Below the pieces are notes generated by a model. That model did no database searches. It was not told where the DNA came from and worked only from the letters and a program-made list of their open reading frames with translations. Shown here in pieces: positions 11,601-23,072 of a DNA stretch of 64,000 nt (its first letter is position 1; each line of letters opens with the position of its first letter). This DNA is from Gracilaria gracilis (taxonomy: Eukaryota; Rhodophyta; Florideophyceae; Gracilariales; Gracilariaceae). Both the position numbers and the translations under genes were made by a program. The stretch spans positions 186,001 through 250,000 of the forward strand of contig JARGSG010000203.1 in assembly GCA_030374805.1 (NCBI GenBank), in the 5' to 3' direction.

Positions 11601-13502
11601 TCCCTGTTCTTCGGGCGTCAGAGACTCGAACTGAGTGACGATTTTCAACCTATCCCTTGCCGAGACCGTGCACTGCCCTGAAATATGACCAAACTCATAA
11701 CATTCGTAGCAGATCACTGCGATTGAACCATCGGTGGGACGCGCTATAACACGACCCTGCTGGGTGCTATCCCTCCATCCTGGGCGAGTTGTCCTCATCA
11801 TGCGACCTCCGTAGGATATCGGTGCTGCCGTAACCCGACGGTCCTGAGCATACAAAGCCGGATCGCACTCCGTGGAAGGCACCGTGGTTGACGGCAATTC
11901 CGAGGTGGGAATTGAAGTGTCGATAGAACTCGAATTACTACCTATGAGGTGCACATTATCCATGTCCATACTGGCTTCATTCCCATATGAAAGGGCCAGA
12001 GAAGAGTCAGAATTATTGACAAACAGTACCTTACGAGGCTTTGACTTGGAGGGACGCCGAGCTCGGAGCGTATTCCCTTCAGCCTGGGCGTACTGTACCA
12101 ATTTCAAATAGGGTATCTTCCGATGCTGCTCCCGATAACGGGCTACCAGTGCCCGAATCGCGGGATTTAACCCATCGACAAACATCGCACATCTCTCCTG
12201 TGAAGGATGAACATTACCACAGCGGTGGAAAGCCTTATTCAGGCGCGTTGAATAAGCCGTTTCCGTTTCTTCCGGACGTTGTTTCAGTTCTATAAGGACC
12301 GACGTAGTTTGCTGAATGGCATGACCAGTAGCATATGGCCTTAAGAGGCAATGAACCGCTTCGGGCCAGCAAGTAACGCCGCCTTCCGAGGCTCTAGACG
12401 ATCCAAGGATGGAATTAAACTGGTCTTCAGCGTGACCTTTCAGGTAATAAAGGAGGGCTACATACGCCTGTCCCTCCGTCATTCCGAGAATATCGGCTTC
12501 ATGAACGAACCTAGAGAAGAAATCCAGCACCCGGATGGGGTCTTCTCCTGTAAACTCGCGATTATTGAGGGTCACGCTGAGCTTACGGATGTGCGCCCTC
12601 ACCTTTTCGGTACTTCTAGAGGTTCTTTTCCCTTCGGACTTCTGTAACCGATAATAACGGTACGATAACAACTTCCGATAAAGCGGATTCGTAGGCTTCA
12701 ACTTTTTAAGACCAGGACACTTAGCTTCCTTCTCCCGGGTACGAATTGCACCTTGGGAGGTACACGTGGCCCTTGAACGGGACGATCGAGAGTGTCGACG
12801 ACGACTATCTTCCGAGGCAGCAGACGATGACGACGATGACGAGCTGTCCGAGCTGTCAGAGTCAGAGTCAGACGAATCCACGTGGTGGCGAAACTCTTTT
12901 GAGGACTTGCGATGGCTCTTCTCATCAGAGTGATGAACGAAATCTTTCGAAACAGACTTCTCCCGTGGGGGAACTTCTACTTCTCCATCCATTCTAATAA
13001 TGGCTTCGAGGGTACCCAGACGGGCGTGAATTCGATCCGTTGTGGCACGGAACTCTTCCATTGTCCGATAATAGCCATCCACGAAACCCTGTGGGGAACC
13101 AAAGCACTCCAGAATTGAGTTCATTTCCTGTCTCAGGAGCTGGATTTCTCCCGAAACATCTCTCATTTGAGCGTCTTTCACTTTCTCGCGTAGCGATTCG
13201 ACCTCCTTTTTGAGTGCAGCTTGAGAGCTAGCTCTCACCCCGCCCTGGGCCTCAAGCATGCGAACTTGAGTATCCAATTCGGATAATACTGCGTCACTTG
13301 CCGCAGCAGCGGATAAGGGTCCTTCCAGAGAAACGGAAGGGGGCCCGGCCACTGGGGCATCAGACGTCTTCGACGGTTGTTTCCGGCTCCCTGATTTCTT
13401 CTCCTTCACCGGTACCGGTTCAGCAACTGACCGCGCTTGCGGGGGTAAACCAGAACCGACAGAACGGGCCTCGGACGAACTTGGCCGTTTTCTGGATCCC
13501 AT
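8613..13502 (-). mobile_element. Ty3/gypsy fossil, family B: gag, protease, RT, RNase H, integrase start
   Basis: Long minus-strand element. Gag (11406-13502, about 700 residues) has a charged, Ser-rich N-half, a coiled coil, a gag core around DFFSRFVHEADILGM and one zinc knuckle, CYECYEFGHISGQC. Protease (10258-11388) has VLDTGAAPNLIHRK. Reverse transcriptase (about 8929-10218) has FCIDYRKLNAV, MPFGLTNAPATF and the YLDD active site. RNase H follows with NYSVSETECLAVVWAL and HTDHSCLRWL. The integrase is cut off near 8613, where the family A tail begins. Gag resembles that of the element at 46571-52549, so the two belong to one lineage. About three breaks besides the truncation; no longer whole. 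Confidence 0.85.
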
Positions 13503-14573
13503 TCCAGTGACAGAAACAAACCCAAGCGTGGAAACAACTTCAAAAACAACAACAAACTTTTAGTTTCGAACTCTTATGAGTACTACTTCAATTAAACTTT
13601 CTTTTCAGGCTCTAGTCCACTAGACTCTTCTAGGTCGGCAGACCAGAATGTAGAGCAAACCCCAAAAAGGGTACGTGTCCACCAGGGTGTCCGAGTCCTG
13701 CTCCCACAAAAGGGCGAACTCAGATGTAGAGCCCTCTGCCCGTGTGCGTGCCACGTGGCAGCCGGGTGTAAACCGGAGACGGTACTGGAATAACCTGCAG
13801 AGGTAAAGAAGAGCGTGGGCCTAGAGAGGAATAACCGACGACGGATCAAGAGAGAACGAGTCTAAAAGTAGAGCGAACGGTGCCGTAAGACGGTGTAATG
13901 CTCCTACGGAGAACCACACGAGCGAGGCTACGGCCCGTGCCAACGGCGGGAACAGGGCCGGTAGCGGAACGAGACACACACACACGCGTGTCTAAATATA
14001 ACTCTATACAGAGGCGGAAGCGAGACCTGCACCAGGAAAACGATGAACTAAACAAAGATCCGGTACCTCGGTGAACGACAACAAATACAACCTGGTACTG
14101 AGGTAATTGGCGAAACAAGCCAGAAACTGGTAGTAACGAACTTTCTTAGGGACCCTGAGGGGTGATTGTACCGAGACCAGTCGTGGTTACTCTCCTTAGA
14201 GGAGTCGTAAACCTACGTAGGCAGTAACAACCATAGCCCGACCTTCGGGATGAAGACCACGTACTTCAGGAAGAAGATACGACTCAGGTGAGTTTTACTT
14301 CGTGGCTCCAGGGCGACATCGCCCGAGCATATATACTATCTACTGTATCTAGGGCTGCGCACTCCCACGAGGGCTCTACACGTGGACAAACCAGTGTCAG
14401 GATGCCAAAGTATCTACCCAGCGGGTGTGACGCCAAATATTTGGACAAATATGCCACAAGGCCCTACTGTACACCTATTTCATAGGTTCTATCCCCGATT
14501 CACCTAACAAGGTACGTCCCAACAATATTTCCAATTTCACCCGAAACGGGGTCCATATTCATAGTCTGACACG
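13503..14573 (-). mobile_element. Leader and presumed 5' LTR of the family B element
   Basis: About 1.07 kb upstream (on the minus strand) of family B gag, without convincing coding. A short ACAC run and a TATA-like stretch near 13997-14010 would fit an LTR promoter. The partner LTR is missing because the element is truncated, so the ends cannot be fixed. Confidence 0.4.
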
Positions 14574-16458
14574 TCAGGGCTCAATGGATGGAGCTCCATT
14601 ATGAGAAGCTTCATTGTGCCGACATCGGATTGCCATTGCTCCACAGAAATCTTCTTGATTTCCGTCTGTTTCTAATCTCTGTGGAACATGCCAAGATAAA
14701 CCTAGGAAGTGGTTTAACAAACGTACGGCTATAGAAAGATCCATGTCCCCTACATTCAGCCGTGCAAGCCATTGAACGTTTTCAAAAGCGCACTTGACTG
14801 TGGTGTAGCAGATGGTACTAGTTATTCCTGCTGTCCTAAGTAACCACCACGCATGATCTGATCTTTTTGAATAAGAGAGAAGATTGACATTTTTCTTTTC
14901 ATGTGTAACAATTGAAGAAACTCCTTGTCCATAGTCATCTGAACTCGTTGCTTTTCCTTTAATATTTGGGGGAGACAACGCCATCTCATATACATCAGCT
15001 TTCCAGGATACTCGGTTCCTTGGCTTCAGTGAAAACATGAACGGTTTCAGAAAAGAAATGCCACTGTACTGGATCAAAACGGCTCTTTTGTGATTGCCCA
15101 AATCACAGTAACCAAGGGCATAGACGTCTCGAGCAGTTTTGGATTTACTTGTAAATAGTTTCATCCCACACATTCCAGAGCATGATAGGGTTTCTTGATT
15201 ATTGTTTGCTTTTTTGTTTCCAAATGAAACGGAGTGTTGCTATTTCGCTTAAGTGGCTATGAAACTTACCGGAATACTGCCTCCAGTGATAGTTTCAATT
15301 ACGTCCTTAGTTGCATATGCTCTGTCAATGCATACAATTGACCCCAAGAGCACTTCACCGGCCATCCTAGGGTTCGTTGTTTTCATAGAAAGCATCAGCA
15401 AAGATAAGGGCACTTCAGAGACGGTTTCACTTCTTCTTGAGTTGTGCAATACGACTGTCAAACCAGTCAAAGTAGATGTCATGCTTGTGGCATGTAATCC
15501 CATCCCCGTTTTTTCCGTCTCGAGGTTTAAGTGGAAGCTGCTTGTGGTGACGAGAGGCAAACCGAAGCTGATCATCATGCAGTCCTAGTATGGTGCTCCC
15601 AGGACGTAGGCATATACCACTGGAAGTGTTTGACATCGCTTGTTCTAAGATGTTCAACCAAGCAGAGATATCTATTCGTTTTTTAATCCATTGCATTGAA
15701 TTGATCCCGGTCTGGTAGGCAAGTTAATCACCAATACAAGATGTCAGACCGTGTCTAATGTTCTTAAATCTTTCGAAAGAAATTCTGCGCCGAATTACTT
15801 CTGTATCGTACCAATCGGAGTCGGCACGTTCGGCTAATAGTTCTTCAGGAGAACAATCATTTACACCACACATCATGAGTGCTTGGAAGTAATGAAGCAT
15901 GTCCTTCGAAGTGTACGTAGTCCGAGTATGATTGTCGAGTGACGGTGGACCTTGGTAGATCCCGACTGTGTCAACGTTCGCATATGCATTCAGCACGTTA
16001 GTGTTGAAAAATACTACATACAGCTCCAGAGAAGATGGTGGATGCTGTAGTAGAGATTCAGAAGATTTATGTAGTCGCTGTCCGATCATTCGTAAAACAT
16101 GGGTGCATTCGTCGACCAGACAGGTAGCGCATAAGTTCTCTATATCATCAATCTTAATTTGAACATTTTTGCGCTGCAATGGTACTTTGACCCAGGGGTG
16201 AAAAGGTGCTTCTCCAATCTCCTCATCTGATGAACTTCCATCTGTGTCAACGCTTTCGGCCTTATATTCAGAATTACTGGTTGCGTCCTGTTCAGAATCG
16301 CCAACGACGTCTATCTCACAAAAGAGATTATTGGGATTTAATGTTGTGGCATCCAAGACAGTGTCGGGTACGGTTTGGTGTACTTTTTTGTAGGAGTGCG
16401 GGAAAGTTTCAATTCTGTTCGAACCTTTAGCAAATTCTTCAGAAAGAGTTGAGTTCAC
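14574..16458 (-). pseudogene. piggyBac-like (DDE_Tnp_1_7 type) transposase, decayed
   Basis: The minus strand reads an acidic N-part (15724-16458, SVDTDGSSSDEEIGEAP), then YFQALMMCGVNDCSPEELL and RRRISFERFKNIRHGL, which fit the entry region of piggyBac-type transposases. The catalytic part (15249-15696) is split over two frames. It holds GLHDDQLRFASRHHKQLPLKP and, later, SIVCIDRAYATKDVIE with an acidic residue in the expected setting. The C-part (14574-15173) has SYSKRSDHAWWLLRTAGIT and a helical tail. A stop after SCIGD, the frame change within the catalytic part and a stop before the C-part make it a pseudogene. Terminal repeats were not found. It abuts the antisense gypsy ORF at 16514, so it may have removed that element's 3' end. 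Confidence 0.6.
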
Positions 16459-16513
16459 TCTCTTCTGCGGAAGAACTTCGCTTCAACCACTTCTACGCGG
16501 TACTCATCACACC

Positions 16514-17725
16514 ATGTCGGGTGCCGGACCTTCGCGCGGTCGCGGAAGCGGCATTACCAAGTCTGGTTTGCGCGGTACTGCGTTATATCATACCCGCATC
16601 CAAACAGGTTTTCTGAGCCAGCAGGTTCAATCTTCTTCGCATCAATCTCAAGGAATTCACGAGGGGATCCAGGACCCGTATGGTCCGGAGCCCGACATTC
16701 CTCGTGGGATTTCCTATTATGGTTTGGAAGCGTTCACCACGGCCGATTGGAACGTTTCCCAACATGGTACCTTCAGGATCGATCCAAAAATGGTTTCGCA
16801 AGCGACGCTGTACCGCCGGTACTGGCCGGTGGCGCCGGGGAACACCTCGCTTCCCGACGTCTTGCGATGTCCGACTCTGAATACCTACTTGGGTTTGTTT
16901 CGTTGGGATTGCGAGCGTCTCAGCTCCGCCCCGCAGACGCTCCACCGTCGGGATAAAGAATCTCAACCTCGTCAGGGTCGGCTGGAGTACTATAAGACTC
17001 GCCACCGACACACACCCATGAGGTATTTCATTCCCCTGCTTTATCCCAGCGATCTGCCGTACGTTCATATTGAACCGGAGCTCCACTATCACCGACGTCT
17101 GGTTGTGAAGATCTGTCAGAATGACTCCCTTCCGCAGCAGTACCTACCGGCTTCTCCACATTTGGTTTGCCTCGATGGGCCTTACAATACCATCCATTGG
17201 GCTATCCGTCGTAGGTGGGGCGTGGATGCTGCCACCGAGGCTCGCATCCGCACCCGGCCCAGCTTCCACCGCGTCATGCATGGGTTCCATAATGTAGAGT
17301 TCTTCTCTCAACCTAATAAGAGGAGTACCTCTTGGCATGTGGCTCGACCCGAGTGGTGGAATGCCTATGAGGTTCCGATGTCGCTTAGCATCCAAACTCC
17401 ACCGGTGTTGGCCTACTTCGGGAGCTATATCACCCGTAACCACGATCGGTATTACCTCATTTGGTCGATTGCCCTCGCGGAATGGGCCCTGTTGGTGGCC
17501 GTCTTGCCTCTGCAGGCTGCCCGGGACGGTATTGACTGGGATTGTCGCTCTCGAGAAGCCGAGATTTACCGTGACGGTGTGCAACCTCCTGGTCGTATGT
17601 TTTTCATTCCCCCGAGGGTCGTTCGCGACATCCGACTATTCGGACTCAGAACCATTGTGGCAGGTACAGACTACTCCATTGAGCAGCTGGAGTCGTTGCT
17701 TACCCAAGTGGAGGGTTTCCCGTGA
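16514..17725 (+). mobile_element. Antisense accessory ORF-a of a gypsy element (first copy)
   Basis: Open frame of 403 residues on the plus strand, convergent with the minus-strand chromodomain tail at 19530-20240. The N-terminus is Gly/Ser/Arg-rich (MSGAGPSRGRG). The middle is Tyr/Trp/Arg-rich (YRRYWPVAPGN, YLGLFRWDCERLS). The most conserved part is TPPVLAYFGSYITRN, then LAEWALLVAVLPLQAARD and PGRMFFIPPRVV. Homologous segments recur at 43569-44168 (PPVLSYLGSCLIEDP, TEWAVRTAAFLL) and 37182-37885 (EWVVFVFIGWLC, KGRLFPLPAS). I do not recognise the family: it is not protease, RT, RNase H or integrase. A capsid- or envelope-like role is only one possibility. This copy reads open from ATG to stop. 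Confidence 0.7.
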
Positions 17726-17851
17726 GGAGCGACGCAGGGGTGGGAAGGTTTCGATCCAGTATCCTGAAAGGTTGTATCCCGCGCGGAGCAACGCTATCCC
17801 GGGGCACTGACCCATCACGGACCTCCAGGGAGTCCTGAGCCATTCCCAACC

Positions 17852-18613
17852 ATGGTGGAATCGCCAGCAGGTACCCTTGTGGTCATTTCAGCGCCTACTC
17901 CCGCTCCGGAGGGACGCAATACGCCTGCCCATACTGGTATAAGCCCTCTTCTCCCTAGTACCACAAGGGTTGATGGGCCTCCGCGGGCTATCCTCGGGGG
18001 TGTCATGGCTGCGGCTGCGGCGCCTGTCCCCTCTCAGGTGGACTCCCAGGCCGTTTCCGATTTAATAGCTCGGGTCCGCCAAACCTGCGAGGTGAACTTC
18101 CAGCGGGCGGGTCTTACCTCGGTGATCGAAGCTCTTACCCTCCTGGAAAGCATTCTGCCTCGTCATGCACAGTACATGCGATCCTTTTCCCAAATTGGTG
18201 AGTTCCGGAACCGGTTCCAGGTCGAGCTCCACCAGATGGCTACCAACCAAATGGCGGGCCTAGCGACGGCCATGGGCCTGACGCCTACAAACTCTTTGGA
18301 GGATCCCTTATTTGGTGCTAGCGTGAACCCCGGCCTTCTAGCCGCTCCGCACGCTCCTCTCTACACCGGATCGTCGGTACCTCCGTCGGTTGCGCAGGCG
18401 AGCGCGCCACCTCCGATGGTTCCTGACGTAATGCCAGGCGTCAGCGTGCCTACTAGTACCCCCGTGGCTCATGGTAGCGCACCTAGGCAGGCTCCAGGCC
18501 AGGCTCATCTCTTCCAGCCTTGGCCGGGAGCCCATCAGAACACTACTCCGGGTCGTGGATCCTCAGCTGGAGGCTCCTCGGGGCCTCACTTTGCCACTCA
18601 CCCATCTGGTTGA
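17852..18613 (+). mobile_element. Antisense accessory ORF-b of the same gypsy element
   Basis: Frame of 253 residues just downstream of ORF-a on the plus strand. The Pro/Ala/Gly-rich ends flank a helical core at about residues 65-150 (ALTLLESILPRHAQYMRSF, NRFQVELHQMATNQMA). Similar Pro/Ala/Gly-rich frames follow ORF-a in the other two elements (38036-38947 and 44531-44947), so the pair travels together. Function unknown; a disordered linker or nucleic-acid-binding protein would fit the composition. Confidence 0.55.
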
Positions 18614-19529
18614 TTCCTGTCTCTTCTTCTGCATCCCTGTTGGTATTACTCTTTCAGTAAAGTTAAAAGTTATTTGTTTCCATGTTAGGTTTCAATTACC
18701 ATAGTGGTGCATTGCGAAGCGAGGGAGGAAGCGTAAAAACAGCCCCCCTCCTCCTTCCTTAGACCAGCGTATCACGGTGGGTGAAGAGTTATTACTTGTA
18801 GGTAAATTCGTTCCATCCGGAGCTACATTTGTGTGCTCGTAGTATAGATTCACCCTGTTGTTACGCCGCTTCGCCTCAGTGCGGCGCAGCGAGCGGTTTC
18901 GCCTTCCCATGAGGTGAGATGTTGTGTCACGCTCTCGCGTGTGGTGGCCAGCAATGTACCGGGATGGTTCTGCATGGCCTCTTACCATGCATGAGCGCAC
19001 GTGCGGTGTTTCATCCTGGAGGTTACTTGCAAGGCGAATCAAAATATTTGGCCTGGAAATTACCGCTCCATATGGTAGTGAAAACGCAGAAAACCCTTTT
19101 GGTCTGTATCTCGAGAAGCAAGAGGTTTCAGAGGCTGAGAATGGCCGATTCGGGAGCGCGGCAGGATCAAAATACTTGAATCTCTTGACCATGCCGTTGT
19201 TCGCTCCCTACACATAATAGTGTAAACCGAATTGGTTACTCCGCACGGCGCGACATAGGCAGCGCGGGTAGACCTCGACAAATAAAAAGATCCAATTTTT
19301 TGAATGTTTCCACCGTTCGGGTTCGCGCATGTGCCGCGCGCGTGCATGGGGCGTGTGCAACGGCGCGCTTACAACGGTGCGTCCATCTTTAGCGCTACCG
19401 CTCCTCGGACGTACCCTCGCGGATCCTTCCTTCTGGTTGTTCTTTTCTGGTAAGCGTTCGAACCGACTTTGGTACTCGTAATTACAATGCTTATTCCCCT
19501 TCCTTAGGGGATTGCATCACCTCTAAGGT
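18614..19529. mobile_element. Convergence zone between antisense ORFs and chromodomain tail
   Basis: Untranslated or weakly coding DNA where opposing transcripts would end or overlap. It includes a block (about 19021-19145) that closely matches 39480-39605 in the second element. Both strands are open across the block, so its coding status is uncertain. Confidence 0.5.
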
Positions 19530-20240
19530 TTACCCATCATTCGGCATGTCCTCTCTCTTGCGGTTCCAGTAGCTCGCTTTGAAGTGGTGTGGTATGGCTG
19601 AGGGCGGCTCTGCAGTATCACCATTGGCGCCCCAGCCATACCAACGTACGATGTACTTCAGACCATATGGGGTACGGCGGTGACCTACCAGGCGTTCCAC
19701 CGGGAGCTCATTAGAAGCCTGAGACGGTATTCCGTCACCACTTTGGTTTAGACTGGCATCAGTACCACTAGGGGAAGGTGTTTCTTCTGAAGGAGCCACT
19801 GTAATCCCGGCGGGTGGTACGTAGTCTGGGTCTTCACCCTGTGCGTCATCATTTACCTCGATGGGTATATGGTCCTCTCTGGGCCGAGTTCTCATGGCAA
19901 CCGCTTGTGGGTCTCGCGCGGATTCTCCGCGTTCCTCTTTGGTTTGAACCATTCGAGGTGCAACCGTGATTCCGTCAATAGAGATCGTATTCTCTACACC
20001 ATCTTGGTTCAACGTTACCGTGTGGTCGGTTGATCGAACTACCCCAAAAAGTCCTGATGATTTCGGAACAAGCTTAGAATTGATATCTCTATCAATGGCT
20101 TCATCATCGGCTTCATCACCCGGTCGTGGTTTAGCTCCTTTCGGAGGGTGGTCAATGAAGACATATTGACCCGGCGTAGCCGTTACCACTTGGGTTACCT
20201 TTCGGTCGTAGTCCTCTTTGTTTCGCTTCTGGGATGCTGT
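19530..20240 (-). mobile_element. Gypsy integrase tail with chromodomain (truncated element 1)
   Basis: Only the C-terminal end of the polyprotein remains. It has TPGQYVFIDHPPKG and KSSGLFGVVRSTDHTVTLN, an SH3-like segment typical of gypsy integrase tails. A chromodomain-like end follows: VERLVGHRRTP, KYIVRWYGWG, then IPHHF. The match stops near 20240, where unrelated non-coding DNA begins. Chromodomains direct integration towards chromatin marks in chromoviruses (family knowledge). Fossil fragment. Confidence 0.8.
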
Positions 20241-20743
20241 AGTACAGCGACAGCTATTGCTGTGTACTGTGCCTAAATTAGGAAGTAGTATGCGCAGTAC
20301 CCAAGCGGAGAGGAAGGAGTGTGCAGACGGACGCTAACAACGGGGCACGAGATAGACGTGCAGCACCGGTAGTGACAGCAGAACGGCTCTATGGGAAACT
20401 AGACGATGAAGAATCGGCTAAGAAGTACTGGGTTTTACAACTGTGAGCTCTGCCCAACGTTAGGTGCTTAAGTACATCTCCGACGGCAGTAGCCACGTGT
20501 CGAAAAGAATAAACAATCTACCTATCAAGGGGCCCCGTAGGTGGTGAGCGACAACTGTCACCACCTTACAAGTGGGGTTCTCCGAGATGCACCTATGTGC
20601 ACAATAACTATCTAACTATCCTAATATGCACCCATTAAAACAGTGCGTCCAATTGCACTACAGACCCCCTTTCTTAGATCCGGCCTCGTCTCGAGGTCGG
20701 ACGGTTCCACCTTAGTAAGCGGGGAGCGTAGAAACGGTCTGCT
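20241..20743. other. Non-coding DNA, LTR-like in character
   Basis: No coding. Follows the truncated chromodomain tail directly and has a small stem, AGGTGGTGA with TCACCACCT, near 20540-20565. It may be a solo LTR or unrelated filler; no second copy is in the window to prove it. Confidence 0.3.
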
Positions 20744-20905
20744 GCGATGGAGAGGGACCCAAAAGGGGCGTGCGACGAATGCGCATGAACTTCTTGTCGC
20801 GATGGCGACAGCCCGAATGGGTGTGCGACGTAGGCGCGCTAACTGTCGGTCGCGATGGCGAGTAACCTGAACGGGCGTTTCACGAATGCTTAACACGACG
20901 GTGTC
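20744..20905. repeat. Three diverged tandem copies of a ~54-bp unit
   Basis: Units start with GCGATGG at 20744, 20799 and 20852 (spacing 55 and 53) and share a GGGyGT...GACG...GCG pattern. It is an old tandem array in GC-rich non-coding DNA. Confidence 0.7.
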
Positions 20906-21660
20906 GTGTTTGCACCCACGGCGGTTCCCTTCAGGTCTCCATCGGACACTCTCGCGGGTGGACTTGTAGCGCGTTTGGGTGGGCTGAGCGACAGACTGCA
21001 GATTTTCCCGAACAGGTATGCGGTTCAACAATGCGTGTCGGCGTAATCCCGTGTCGGGCGCGCACTACGCTTGTCACCCGAGTGTGACCGTGGGCCGTGC
21101 GGGCCTGTTCCCACCAACAGATGTTTAGTGTACCGGTGGTTTGAGGAGCGGCCATGTGCCTGTTTTAAATGGGCAAGTCCCTGTGCGGGTTCCAATTATC
21201 TGTTGAGAGCGAGCGCGTTTGGCTGGGAATGCGTCGTAGTCCCAGTGGGTGGAAAAGCAGGCTGTGGCGGGATGCGGTGTCGCGCATGCCGCCTGGGGAG
21301 GATACATGTCCCTGTGAACAGCGGTTTGGTACTCTATTAGGCTTAGATTATGCTGCAATTAATTCCAAAAAATATACTGTTCCTCAAAATATGGGCCAGC
21401 TGTGACCATTATGAAATAGAGAACCTTCCCGAAAATTTACGTTGTTACGAAATGTTGGCTAGTTTCAGTCACAATTTAATTACTGGCCAGGTTGTGCTCC
21501 GAATATGGCTGCGAACGACGGGTAACCCAACCACCAACCCATGACGCCCAGTGCCAGTACCAACACCAGCACGGCGGAGAACGAAAGCTGAGTATGCGCC
21601 TCACGCTTGATTGTTGTCCCCTTTTCGGCGATGGGGACAACAGCTTGCGTCAACTACTAG
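20906..21660. other. Intergenic DNA
   Basis: GC-rich to about 21340, then AT-rich. Only short frames without recognisable domains on either strand. Confidence 0.4.
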
Positions 21661-23055
21661 TTAGCGTTTAGGCAACCACTCCATTACTACAATACAAGCT
21701 GCTCTCAATTTGTAAATCTTGTATGCGGATTCTGTACTAGCTCTTGCCGGGACCCTTCCCCATCGTCTATAGGAAGCATTCGCACACACTGTGCGGCCAT
21801 AGTTTCCTGTCACATTTGTCTTTATGGCAGAGATCAAGTGTAGTCTTCTTTGCAAGTTTCTTGCGTCATCGGTCTCTCCTGGAGAAGAACTGTGGTAGTA
21901 CATACGTAATATATAGAGACGGGATGGCGGAGTTCCTGAGAGTCTAAGAGTCTTAGGACTTCCGCCATACCGTTTATAAGAAGGCTGGCATAGTTCAATG
22001 CTGCCAGAGTCCCTTGAGTTAAAGCAACCTGACTTTCTGGATGGACCCCATGTGTCCTACCTCGAAACGGAAGATTAGTGCTCGAGAGTCGCAGAGACCT
22101 CTTGACCCACACAACTTTCGACAGGTTCTTTCTCGTTGCTATCAAGCTTTCATAGACTTGTACTGCTGCAGGTCCATCCAAGTATTCACTGTCTTCCCCT
22201 TTCGTGAAAAGGTTTCCCATCACTAACTCATGAGTGGGCTCATCTTCGTCCAACGCGGCTCGCTCACAGAGGATTTTAGCTCTGCGAACATCCTTTTCCA
22301 TGGTAGCCAATGCGGGGAACGCAGGTACAAACTCTTCTTGGACAGCCTCATTACAAAGCTGAACTGTACGTGGAAGTTCCTTGCCTTCAATCCACAGCAA
22401 CATTGGCGAGCATGCTTTCGCCATTACAAGAGTCCTTTATCTCAATAGATTTCTCGTACAACTCTTTAGCTCTGCGTTTATCCTTTGGAACTCCATCCAT
22501 TCCGACTACGAGCATGTCTGCCAGGTTGCACATCTCTACTTCGTCAAGCTTCCTTGCAGCTTCTTGGAACAACCCATGGGCACGCTCTGGATCTCTTGAA
22601 AGCCCTTGGGCTCCATTGTAAAACAGATCTCTACGTTCTACCAGTGAAGAGTCTCTTTCGCTTTATTCGATAGCTCTTTCGAACAGTCTCGCAGCTCGAT
22701 GTATATCGGAAGGAATTCCATCTGCTCCTTCGGAGAGTATAACGGCGAAAAATTCCCAGCCTCGTGGTTTCCCTCGGCAAGAGCTTTCTCAAGCAATAAA
22801 ACGGATTTCACAGGGTCCTTGCCAACATTTTGGGCGCCCAAAAAGGGTACCTTCGCATGATACACAAGCGCATCAACGACGTTCATGTTACCAGCTTTTT
22901 CTAATAAGCGGATGCCCCTGGGCGGATTAGGAGGAACACCTTCAGTTCCAGTAATTAATAGCAACCCCAAAATCAGAGAAGCGGCTAGTAAATCCATATC
23001 CTTTTCCGTGTCCCTTTGCACTGCTTCTGCGTCCTCCAAGAGAACTAGTCCAATT
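21661..23055 (-). pseudogene. Sel1-like repeat protein, decayed
   Basis: Sel1 repeats are TPR-like helical pairs used as protein-binding scaffolds, and are abundant in some algae. Minus-strand matches include GTEGVPPNPPRGIRLLEKA (about 22940), LSRDPERAHGLFQEAARKL, GMDGVPKDKRRAKELYEKS (about 22490) and RTVQLCNEAVQ (about 22350). Each follows the repeat pattern G-x-x-G-V-P-x-D-x-x-R-A-x-x-L-[YLF]-[EQ]-x-A. The frame changes near 22660 and again near 22400, and the end near 21834-21903 is ill-defined. At least five repeat units are visible. The N-terminal start at 23039 may not be the original. A former host gene. Confidence 0.75.
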
Positions 23056-23072
23056 TAAGTTTGTAGGAGCTC

